Shown here: one piece after another, positions 25,850-32,740 of the stretch | Position numbering within the stretch: position 1 is the first letter of the stretch | How the letters are laid out: every line of letters starts with the position of its first letter | NCBI RefSeq assembly: GCF_012999535.1 | Contig: NZ_JABBWV010000001.1 | Location: 1,054,001 to 1,118,000 of the forward strand | Direction: 5' to 3' | Length of the DNA stretch: 64,000 nt | Source of the DNA: Microbispora sp. H11081 | GTDB taxonomy: Bacteria; Actinomycetota; Actinomycetes; Streptosporangiales; Streptosporangiaceae | The notes under the pieces: model-generated | Database searches by the model: none | Told to the model about the DNA's origin: nothing | The model's input: only the letters and a program-made list of their open reading frames with translations | Translations under genes and position numbers: made by a program

Positions 25850-25897
25850 TGTCAACTATTGGTCGTGCAAATGGTTAGAAATGCCTATGCGACCAAT
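25850..25897 (-). promoter_or_regulatory. Candidate promoter -35 and operator of the ZorAB/TerY-P/Brx operon
   Basis: In the 180-bp gap ahead of GTG 25740 the minus strand carries a perfect -35 hexamer TTGACA (25855-25850); the -10 is not well defined. Just upstream lies an exact inverted repeat, ATTGGTCG at 25858-25865 and CGACCAAT at 25890-25897, with a 24-base spacer. Its placement against the -35 suits a regulator binding site. The patch is clearly more AT-rich than its surroundings. Confidence 0.4.
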
Positions 25898-25920
25898 GGG
25901 GCTAAGGCTAATCCGGGTCG

Positions 25921-26520
25921 TCAGTTCCGGGTGAGAGTCCATGCGCCGTCGGCGTGGACGGTGACGAGCCGGGTGCCGACGGGCAGGAGGGCCTTGCCCT
26001 TGTACCTGCCGATCTTGTTGAAGAGCAGGTCGCCGTAGGAGCCGACGCGGGTGTGGGCGTGGACGATGAAGTTGGACTCACCGCTGTGCGCGGCGCGGAC
26101 CGTGCGCAGGCCGCGGGTGGGGGAGAGCTTGAGGACCTGGTCGCCGGCGCCGCGGATCGTCGCCGAGCACCAGCAGCGTGCCTTGCTCAGGGGCAGGAAC
26201 GTCGCGGTCCAGGAGCCGTCGGCCTTGATCTCCAGTCCGCTCGTGCCCTTAGCGCCGTAGTCGTTGTAGAGCACTGTCCCCTTGTAGGGCCCGATCTCGT
26301 TGACCAGGTACTCCGCGGTCCTTCCGCGGGGGTCGACCGTGTGGACGATGAAGTTGGACGCGCCGTTGTGGGTGAAGCGGATGAGGCCGGGCTTCTTGGT
26401 GGCGTGGATGCGGACGACGTCGTCACCTTCCCCGCGGTAGGTGGTGTCGGCGTGGGCGGAGGCCGGCGTGGTGAGGGCGGCGGCGGTCAGGGCCATTACG
26501 GCGAGCATGCGGCGGAACAC
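25921..26520 (-). CDS. Secreted protein with two tandem repeat domains
   Basis: A 199-residue protein from GTG 26520, seven bases after GAGGAGA. The first 24 residues form a signal peptide (hydrophobic AVMALTAAALTT, cleavage near AHA). The mature part consists of two copies of an 85-residue beta-rich domain: both have a GDxV start, a SNFIVH core, a KIG/EIG-xYKG turn and an ADGxWT end. The first copy has CWC at its boundary. No family name comes to mind; the pattern suggests a jelly-roll or C2-like secreted domain. It lies between the defence-like operon and the ADP-ribosylglycohydrolase, 11 bp from the latter. Confidence 0.75.
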   Translation of the reverse strand: MFRRMLAVMALTAAALTTPASAHADTTYRGEGDDVVRIHATKKPGLIRFTHNGASNFIVHTVDPRGRTAEYLVNEIGPYKGTVLYNDYGAKGTSGLEIKADGSWTATFLPLSKARCWCSATIRGAGDQVLKLSPTRGLRTVRAAHSGESNFIVHAHTRVGSYGDLLFNKIGRYKGKALLPVGTRLVTVHADGAWTLTRN

Positions 26521-26531
26521 GGGCGTTCTCC

Positions 26532-27557
26532 TCAGAGGGGGTAGCGGTCGGTCCAGTAGCTGTGTGAGGTGGGTTCTGCCAGAAGGTCGTAGGTGATCTT
26601 CACGATGGTCTGGCGGCCTTCCACCGTGTCGAGCCATTCGGCGGGCAGGAATCTGAACCCGTGCTGGGCGCCGAGGATGTTGCCGCAGATGGCGCCGGTG
26701 GAGTCGGAGTCGCCGGAGTGGTTGACCGCCAGGAGGAGGGCCTTTCTCGGGTCGGGTTCGGCCAGCGCGCAGTAGACGGCGATCGCGAGAGCCTCCTCCG
26801 CGACCCATCCGGCTCCGAGGGATTCGACCGCTTCGGCGGTCGGCTCCGTCCCGGCGGCCAGGTGGGCGGCGGCGCGCAGCGCGCTGACGGTCTCCTCATG
26901 TGCGGGGTAGCCGGTGAGGCGGTGGAGTGCCTGTCGTACGGCCTGCTCCAGGGAGTCGCCGCTGACCAGGTCGTGGATGATCGCGGCGAACGCGCCGGCG
27001 GACAGCGAGGCCGTGGGGTGCCCGTGGGTGAGGTAGGAGCAGCGGGCCGCCGTCTCGAACGGGTCGAACACCGACAGTCCGAAAGGCGCGGAACGCATCA
27101 CGGACCCGCAGCCCTTGGAGAGCGGGTTGATCTCACCGATGGCGCCAGGGGCGGGGACGTTCACGTGCCGCTCGGCGGCGTACAGGCCTGACAGGCAGGC
27201 CATGCCGGGGGCCCGTCTCGCGTACAGCCAGCCCTCTCGCCTGAGCCACCCGTTGCGCGTGATGTCGTCCGCCGGCGGCGGTTCGGGGAACTGCTGGGTG
27301 TCGAGCCAGCGGAGATAGGCGTTCCGGACGGCCTCGACGGGGTCCATGCGGTGAAGGCGCGCGCGGATCAGCCCATCCGCGGTGAACAGGGTCATCTGCG
27401 TGTCGTCGGTGACCTCGGTCGAGACCATGTCGCACAGCCCCTCAGGACCGTGAGCGGTGCGGATCCGCTCCAGGGACATGAACTCGACGGGATTGCCCAA
27501 CGCGTCTCCGATGGCGCCGCCGAGCATGCAGCCCATGACGCTGGAGTAGTAGCCCAT
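26532..27557 (-). CDS. ADP-ribosylglycohydrolase family protein
   Basis: A 341-residue member of the DraG/ARH family. Metal-binding motifs are intact: GGAIGDALGNPVEF at the N-terminus, TDDTQM at 50-55 and NHSGDSDSTG at about 279-288, which together hold two divalent ions. Family members remove ADP-ribose from Arg, Ser or nucleic acid bases. It sits between a secreted protein and a DUF4352-like protein with gaps under 15 bp, so these three may be one unit. Position next to defence genes is suggestive of countering toxin ADP-ribosylation but proves nothing. Confidence 0.88.
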   Translation of the reverse strand: MGYYSSVMGCMLGGAIGDALGNPVEFMSLERIRTAHGPEGLCDMVSTEVTDDTQMTLFTADGLIRARLHRMDPVEAVRNAYLRWLDTQQFPEPPPADDITRNGWLRREGWLYARRAPGMACLSGLYAAERHVNVPAPGAIGEINPLSKGCGSVMRSAPFGLSVFDPFETAARCSYLTHGHPTASLSAGAFAAIIHDLVSGDSLEQAVRQALHRLTGYPAHEETVSALRAAAHLAAGTEPTAEAVESLGAGWVAEEALAIAVYCALAEPDPRKALLLAVNHSGDSDSTGAICGNILGAQHGFRFLPAEWLDTVEGRQTIVKITYDLLAEPTSHSYWTDRYPL

Positions 27558-27560
27558 GCC

Positions 27561-28196
27561 TCACCGGACCAGGGAGACGGCCACGCCGTCGGAGAAGATC
27601 GAGTCGTGTAGTTCGACCGCCTTGAGCTTGACGTCTTCGGGAACGTCGAACAGCAGGATGCCGTTGACCGCGTTCCCGGGGTTGATGGTGTTGAGGAACG
27701 CGTTGGAGTTCTTGAGCCCGAGCGCGGCGGCGCCGGAATCTGCGTCGAACGTGCGGTCCCTGGCGTCGATGAGCTTCTGGGCCGAGTCGCTGAACATCTG
27801 CGCCTCGTCGCCGATGTTCTTCACGGTCAGATGGATCAGGACGTACTGGCCCTGGGCCTTGGAGACCGTGAAGCCCTCGCCGACCTGGGACAGTCCCTTC
27901 TCGATCTTGGTGACCTTGAACGCGAACTTGCCGTCCTTGACCACGTCTCCCAGACCGGGAGCCTGAGGCTTCCTGGGCTTGGCGGTCTGGGTGGTGTGCT
28001 CGGGTTTCTCGGTCAGGCTCACGCGGGTGTCCTGTCCGCCGCCCTTGAGAACCGTGCCGAGGATGATCAGGCCCATGAGCACGGCGGCGCCGACCAGCAG
28101 GGCTTTCAGGCAGCCGCCGCCCTTCTTCTGGACAACGACGGTCTGGGGGTAGGGCGGCGGGTAGCCGTGCGGCGGCTGCTGGGGGGTCGAGTGCAT
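27561..28196 (-). CDS. DUF4352-like membrane-anchored protein
   Basis: A 211-residue protein. The N-terminus is Pro/Tyr/Gln-rich (PPHGYPPPYPQ), followed by KKGGG and a membrane helix at residues 30-50. The extracellular part, from about residue 80, has the immunoglobulin-like DUF4352 pattern: GKFAFKVTKIEKG, YVLIHLTVKNIGDEA, NPGNAVNGILLFDVPED. Such proteins are common at the actinobacterial cell surface, with unknown function. The start at 28196 follows GAAGAAGG. A promoter is visible at 28262-28291. Confidence 0.82.
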   Translation of the reverse strand: MHSTPQQPPHGYPPPYPQTVVVQKKGGGCLKALLVGAAVLMGLIILGTVLKGGGQDTRVSLTEKPEHTTQTAKPRKPQAPGLGDVVKDGKFAFKVTKIEKGLSQVGEGFTVSKAQGQYVLIHLTVKNIGDEAQMFSDSAQKLIDARDRTFDADSGAAALGLKNSNAFLNTINPGNAVNGILLFDVPEDVKLKAVELHDSIFSDGVAVSLVR

Positions 28197-28261
28197 GGGA
28201 GGCCTTCTTCGTCGTCGCCGGCCGGAAATTCGCGGCGGGGGTGTGAACGAGGACTGCCGCA

Positions 28262-28291
28262 AGTAGAGCACACTGTGAACCCAGCACACAA
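28262..28291 (-). promoter_or_regulatory. Candidate promoter of the DUF4352-like gene
   Basis: On the minus strand TTGTGT (28291-28286) and TCTACT (28267-28262) are 18 bases apart. The spacer contains GGGTTCACAGTGT, a 13-base sequence also present between 41407 and 41419 ahead of the kinase at 41581, so the motif may be a shared regulator site. The region 28197-28403 is a divergent promoter region shared with the kinase to the right. Confidence 0.45.
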
Positions 28292-28403
28292 GTTGATACA
28301 GGGTTGCATCTGAATTCGCGCATGTGGCATGTTCCTCGGGGCGCACAGAGCGGTGATTCCGCTCGAACTGGCCGCGCCTCGTGACATCAGCACGGAGGGG
28401 TGC

Positions 28404-30293
28404 GTGCAGGCGCTGTTGACGGGCGATCCACACCGGATCGGCCCATACCTGGTGGTAGGCCGTCTCGGCGCGGGAGGCATGGGGGTCGTCTACGCGGCCG
28501 TGGACGGCTCTGGCCGGCGCGTCGCGGTCAAGCTCGTGCATGAGGCGCTGTCGGTCGACCTCGAGTTCCGCCGCCGGTTCAGCAGAGAGACCTCCGTACT
28601 GGCCGGAGTCGAGGGAGTCTGCCTCGCCCGCGTGATCGACTCCGATCCGGGGACCGAGCGCCCGTGGCTGGCCACGGAGTTCATCCCCGGGCCAACGCTG
28701 GAACAGCACGTGCAGGCCGAGGGGCCGCTGACGGGCGACGGCCTGTACGGCCTGGCCGCCGGGGTGGCGGAGGCGCTCGTCTCCATGCACGCCGCCGGGG
28801 TCGTGCACCGCGACCTCAAGCCGCCGAACGTGATCCTGTCGCCGCAGGGGCCCCGGCTCATCGACTTCGGCATCGCCAAGGTCCTCGACTCCACCTCGAT
28901 GACGCACACCGGCACACTGATCGGCTCGCCCGGGTGGATCAGCCCCGAGGAGTACGGCGACGGCCAGGCGGGCACCCCGGCCGACGTCTACGGCTGGGGC
29001 CTGGTGGTGCTGTACGCGACCACGGGTGAGCCGCCGTACGGCACAGGCCGTCCCGAGGTGCTGGCTTACCGGGTGCGTGAGCAGACCCCGGACCTCCGGG
29101 CGGTGCCGGAGGGACTGCGCGGCATCGTGGGCCGGGCACTGGCCAAGGACCCCGCGGAGCGGCCCGCCGCTGCCGACGTCCTCGCGGCGGTGACCGGGAT
29201 CTGGCAGAGCGCGGAGCCCGAGACGGAGCCTGAGACGGAGCCTGAGACGGAGCCTGAGACGGAGCCTGAGACGGAGCCTGGAGACGTCACCTCGTTCATC
29301 CAGCGGACCTGGGTGCTCTCGCCGCACGAGACGCCCGGCTGGCCCGAGGTTCGCGCCGTTCCCGATACGCCGGCCGGACTCCTGCGGTCAGAGGAGTCGG
29401 TGACGGACCCGGCGACGGTCGAGTCCGCTGCCGCATCGGGCGGTCCTGCGCCTGTTCACGGAGCCGACGGCACACCGGTGACGGTCGTCGGCCGGCGATC
29501 CGGAGCGTCCTGGATCCACGCCTATGTCGCGACGGCGGCCGCGGTCACCCTGATCGCTGTGACCGCCATCATCGCCACGTCCGCCTCGGAGCGTCCCGCC
29601 CCTGTCGTTGCGCGGACAGCGCCTGCTTCCCAGGCGCCGGTCCCCGTCACACCGGGCCCCGTCACGTTGGCCAGGGTCACCCCGACGCCGACGGAGAGCC
29701 CGAAGAAGAGGCCCGAATCCGCGCGCAGGAGAGTGTCCTTCAAGGGCGTCTCGATGACGCTTCCCAAGGGCTGGCGGATCACCACCGACGGCGACGACCG
29801 GGCCTGCGTGGAGTCTCCCCGGTCAGGGGGAGCCGACGGTCCCTGGGACTTCTTCTGCCGCCCCGATTCCATGGCGATCGAGCTCACGTCGACGAAGGAC
29901 GACTGGCCGGGCTACGGCATCGAGGACGACGAATTCGGCTTCATGTGGGGGCAGCACGTGCCCTGCCTGACGGGAGGAGGCGTGCTCCGCGATCCGTATG
30001 GATCGATCTCGGAGGACGAGGGAGAGGCGGGGCTGTACTACGGCATCGATCCCTACGCCTCACGGCTCGTCCGCTCCGGGCTGGCGAAGATGCGTGACGG
30101 CAGGAAGGCGTACTACCGGCAGTGGCAGGTCGCCTGCGAGGTCAACCTCGGGTACACGATGATGATCTGGTATTTGCCGCAGTCGAAGGTCGCCTTCTAC
30201 GTGCTGAGCGCACATCCGGAAGACGAGAAGGGCTACAAGGAGATCATCGCTTCGGCGGACCTCCGGGGTTACGAGCATGCGGCTAAACTGTGA
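28404..30293 (+). CDS. Receptor-type Ser/Thr protein kinase
   Basis: A 629-residue Hanks-type kinase. GAGGMG at 22-27, the ATP lysine K43, HRDLKPPN at 135-142 and DFG at 154-156 are all intact, so it should be active. After the kinase domain comes a (ETEP)n stretch encoded by a 12-bp tandem repeat, a Thr/Pro-rich juxtamembrane region, one membrane helix near residues 372-391, and an extracellular domain of about 200 residues with four Cys. GTG 28404 follows GGAGGGG; an upstream ATG at 28329 is less likely. Sixty bp downstream lies an HTH-DNA methylase; a kinase followed by the same HTH recurs at 61172-62326. Confidence 0.87.
   Translation: MQALLTGDPHRIGPYLVVGRLGAGGMGVVYAAVDGSGRRVAVKLVHEALSVDLEFRRRFSRETSVLAGVEGVCLARVIDSDPGTERPWLATEFIPGPTLEQHVQAEGPLTGDGLYGLAAGVAEALVSMHAAGVVHRDLKPPNVILSPQGPRLIDFGIAKVLDSTSMTHTGTLIGSPGWISPEEYGDGQAGTPADVYGWGLVVLYATTGEPPYGTGRPEVLAYRVREQTPDLRAVPEGLRGIVGRALAKDPAERPAAADVLAAVTGIWQSAEPETEPETEPETEPETEPETEPGDVTSFIQRTWVLSPHETPGWPEVRAVPDTPAGLLRSEESVTDPATVESAAASGGPAPVHGADGTPVTVVGRRSGASWIHAYVATAAAVTLIAVTAIIATSASERPAPVVARTAPASQAPVPVTPGPVTLARVTPTPTESPKKRPESARRRVSFKGVSMTLPKGWRITTDGDDRACVESPRSGGADGPWDFFCRPDSMAIELTSTKDDWPGYGIEDDEFGFMWGQHVPCLTGGGVLRDPYGSISEDEGEAGLYYGIDPYASRLVRSGLAKMRDGRKAYYRQWQVACEVNLGYTMMIWYLPQSKVAFYVLSAHPEDEKGYKEIIASADLRGYEHAAKL
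29220..29279 (+). repeat. 12-bp tandem repeat x5 inside the kinase gene
   Basis: Five exact copies of GAGACGGAGCCT encode (ETEP)5 in the juxtamembrane linker. The units are identical at DNA level, so the array is young or actively changing in copy number. It keeps the reading frame. Confidence 0.9.
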
Positions 30294-30353
30294 ACGGCGT
30301 ACACGTTAACCCGGGCGAGCCCAGCAAGCCGGGGACGATAGAGGAGGCCGATG

Positions 30354-32207
30354 ATGGCGGGGAACGAAGCGACCGTCACCGCGGCCGATATCGCCAGAAT
30401 GGTCGGCGTCGGCCGCGCGGCTGTGAGCAACTGGCGGAGGCGATACGAGGACTTCCCTACGCCGGTCGGCGGCACCGCGACCAGCCCCACCTTCTCGCTG
30501 AAGGCGGTGGAGGAGTGGCTTCTCCACCAGGGCAAGGTCGAGGAGGTGCCGCTCAGGGAACGCGCCTGGCAGCAGATCAGGAACGCCGCCGACGACCTGC
30601 ACCTGGGAGCGGTGGTCGCCGAGGCCACGGAACTCCTGCTGGGCCAGGGGAAACGCCGTCTCGTCGCCGCTCCCGCCTGGCGGCTGCTGCAGGAACTCGC
30701 CGAGGAACAGGGGAGTGCCGAAGCGGCCCGGTTCCTTCTCGACCGCTACGCCGACGTTCATTCCCGCCGCCTGTTCGAGACGCCGCCGGAGATCGCGGAG
30801 TTCATGGCGAGACTGGCCGGCCCAGAGGTCCGATCCGTCCTCGACCCGGCGTGCGGTCTAGGGACGCTGCTCACCACGCTCCGCCATCTGGACCACGCGT
30901 ACGGTCAGGAGACGGACGACACCGTCGCACGCCTCGCCCGGACGCGGCTGGCCCTGGTGGGCATCGATGGATCGGTCGAGACCGGCGACTCCCTGCGCCG
31001 TGACTCCTGGCCCGATCTCACCGTGGACGCCGTGCTGTGCCACCCGCCGTTCAACGAGCGCAACTGGGGATACGACGATCTGGTCAGTGACCCCCGATGG
31101 GTGTACGGGCTGCCGCCCAAGACCGAATCGGAGCTCGCCTGGGTGCAACATGCCCTGGCACACCTGAGACCTGGCGGCATCGCCGTCATGCTGATGCCCG
31201 CCGTGGCGGCCAACCGCCGGTCCGGCCGGCGGATCAGGAGCAATCTCCTCCGGCAGGGGACAGTGCAGGCGGTCATCGGCCTGCCGTCGAGGATGGGCGT
31301 GGGAACGGGCCTTCCCCTGCACCTGTGGGTTCTCCGCAAGCCGGCCGACGGCGACCCGGTGCCATCCCACGTTCTCATGGCCGAGGCCGAGCCGGAGACC
31401 TTCGGCGAGATCGCCGACCGCTGGCAGGAGTTCCGTTCCGCCCCCGGGCAACGGGCGGAACACGCGGGGCCGGTGTGTGCCGTCCCCATCATCGAGTTGA
31501 TGGACGAGAACGTCGACCTCACCCCCGGCCGGCACGTGATCATGGAAGATCAGGCGTCGGCGCAGCAGTTCCCGGCGGTCCGCGAGCAGTTGCTCCAACG
31601 CCTGGAGCGGTTGGCCACGATGGTCCCCGAAGCCGTTCCCGCTCCGGCCAAGACGATGCCCTCGGTCGATCTCGCCGAGGTTGAGCGGGCCGGGGCGATC
31701 AAAGTGTTCAGTTCAGGACGGTTCGACATATCCGGATCGGGCGACCCCGTCATCACCGACCAGGACCTGTTCTCGGGAAACACACCGCAGTCTCGCACCC
31801 AGCCGGACGACCGCATCGTCACAGAACCGGGTGACGTCGTCGTGTCCGCCAGGGCAGGCGAGCTCGCGGTGAGAGTCGTCACGGAGAAGGGGATCGTGCT
31901 CGGCCCGCGGCTGACCCTCCTGCGTCCCGACCTGCAACGGGTCGACGCGTACTTCCTCGCGGGCTTCCTGAAGGCGGCATCAGGAGCGTCGGGCGGCGGT
32001 TCCCAGTCCAGCATCAGCCGATTCGACCCGCGCCGGGTGCTGGTTCCGCGCATGTGCATCGAGGAGCAGCGACGGTACGGCGAGGCATTCCGGAAGGTCT
32101 TCGAGTTCGAAGAAGAGCTCCGGAACCTCGAAATTGCCGGCCGCGCCGCTGCCGCCGCCATCGTCAGAGGTTTCAGCACAGGCGAGCTCAGCCCGCCTTT
32201 GGGATAG
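30354..32207 (+). CDS. HTH-containing N6-adenine DNA methylase with fused specificity domain
   Basis: A 617-residue protein. Residues 8-60 form a MerR-like HTH (VTAADIARMVGVG, SNWRRRYEDFPTPVGG, FSLKAVEEWL). A Rossmann methylase core follows, with the SAM-binding DPACGLG at 164-170. The catalytic motif, normally NPPF, reads HPPF at 230-233. From about residue 420 the sequence resembles a type I S-subunit target-recognition half (PGDVVVSARAGELAVRVV, YFLAGFLKA, SISRFDPRRVLVPRM). It therefore joins M and S functions as in HsdM-S fusions, but the replaced Asn may impair catalysis. ATG 30354 is six bases after GAGGAGG. No restriction subunit lies beside it. Confidence 0.82.
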   Translation: MAGNEATVTAADIARMVGVGRAAVSNWRRRYEDFPTPVGGTATSPTFSLKAVEEWLLHQGKVEEVPLRERAWQQIRNAADDLHLGAVVAEATELLLGQGKRRLVAAPAWRLLQELAEEQGSAEAARFLLDRYADVHSRRLFETPPEIAEFMARLAGPEVRSVLDPACGLGTLLTTLRHLDHAYGQETDDTVARLARTRLALVGIDGSVETGDSLRRDSWPDLTVDAVLCHPPFNERNWGYDDLVSDPRWVYGLPPKTESELAWVQHALAHLRPGGIAVMLMPAVAANRRSGRRIRSNLLRQGTVQAVIGLPSRMGVGTGLPLHLWVLRKPADGDPVPSHVLMAEAEPETFGEIADRWQEFRSAPGQRAEHAGPVCAVPIIELMDENVDLTPGRHVIMEDQASAQQFPAVREQLLQRLERLATMVPEAVPAPAKTMPSVDLAEVERAGAIKVFSSGRFDISGSGDPVITDQDLFSGNTPQSRTQPDDRIVTEPGDVVVSARAGELAVRVVTEKGIVLGPRLTLLRPDLQRVDAYFLAGFLKAASGASGGGSQSSISRFDPRRVLVPRMCIEEQRRYGEAFRKVFEFEEELRNLEIAGRAAAAAIVRGFSTGELSPPLG

Positions 32208-32252
32208 GTCGCTGAGCTTGTTCCGCTTTGACGGACACCGTTGGTGTGGTAG

Positions 32253-32687
32253 TCAGGCTGCGGCAGTTTCTTCGTAGGCGGCGGGGCTAACGTAGCCGAG
32301 GCTGCTGTGGAGGCGGCGGAGGTTGTACCAGCTTTCGATGAATTCGAAGATCGCGCTGCGGACGGCGGCGCGGGGGGGGGGGGGGGCCAGCGGTGTTCGT
32401 CCAGCAGTTCGCCCTTGAGCGTGGCGAAGAACGACTCGGCCAGCGGGTTGTCCCAGCACTGACCCAGACGCCCGACCGACAACCGGACTCCGAGCCGCTA
32501 GGTTCCACGCGATTCACGGTGGACGCCGCCGATGCGTTCGCTCAACTGTTTGTCGCGGACAGCGCGGGGCCGGGTGTGGGTTGCGTCGGGCGTAGAAGCC
32601 GGCGCGGGAGACTTCCAGCAGTTCACACGCCCCTTTGACGTTGTGACCGCCCTGCTTCTCCGCCTCGATGAACGGGCCCACGCTCAC
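32253..32687 (-). pseudogene. IS3-family transposase remnant
   Basis: The N-terminus of an IS3-type OrfB begins with GTG 32687 (SVGPFIEAEKQGG, ACELLEVSRAGFYARR) and breaks off near 32505. The text resumes with the C-terminal part of the same protein (VGRLGQCWDNPLAESFFATLKGELL), including the last acidic residue of the DDE triad. About half the gene is deleted in between. A run of 15 G at 32372-32386 then shifts the frame; the true ending (EFIESWYNLRRLHSSLGYVSPAAYE) continues in another frame to 32253. Inactive. No terminal inverted repeats are apparent. Confidence 0.85.
32372..32386. repeat. Homopolymer of 15 G
   Basis: Fifteen consecutive G residues interrupt the transposase remnant where an intact relative would read a short Pro/Arg-coding stretch. 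It is a slippage site and also a place where an assembly can be wrong in length. Confidence 0.9.
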
Positions 32688-32740
32688 CGGGTCTCCCGCA
32701 CGAAGAAAGCCAGGGAAACTCGCCTAGCTAGTCGGTGCCC

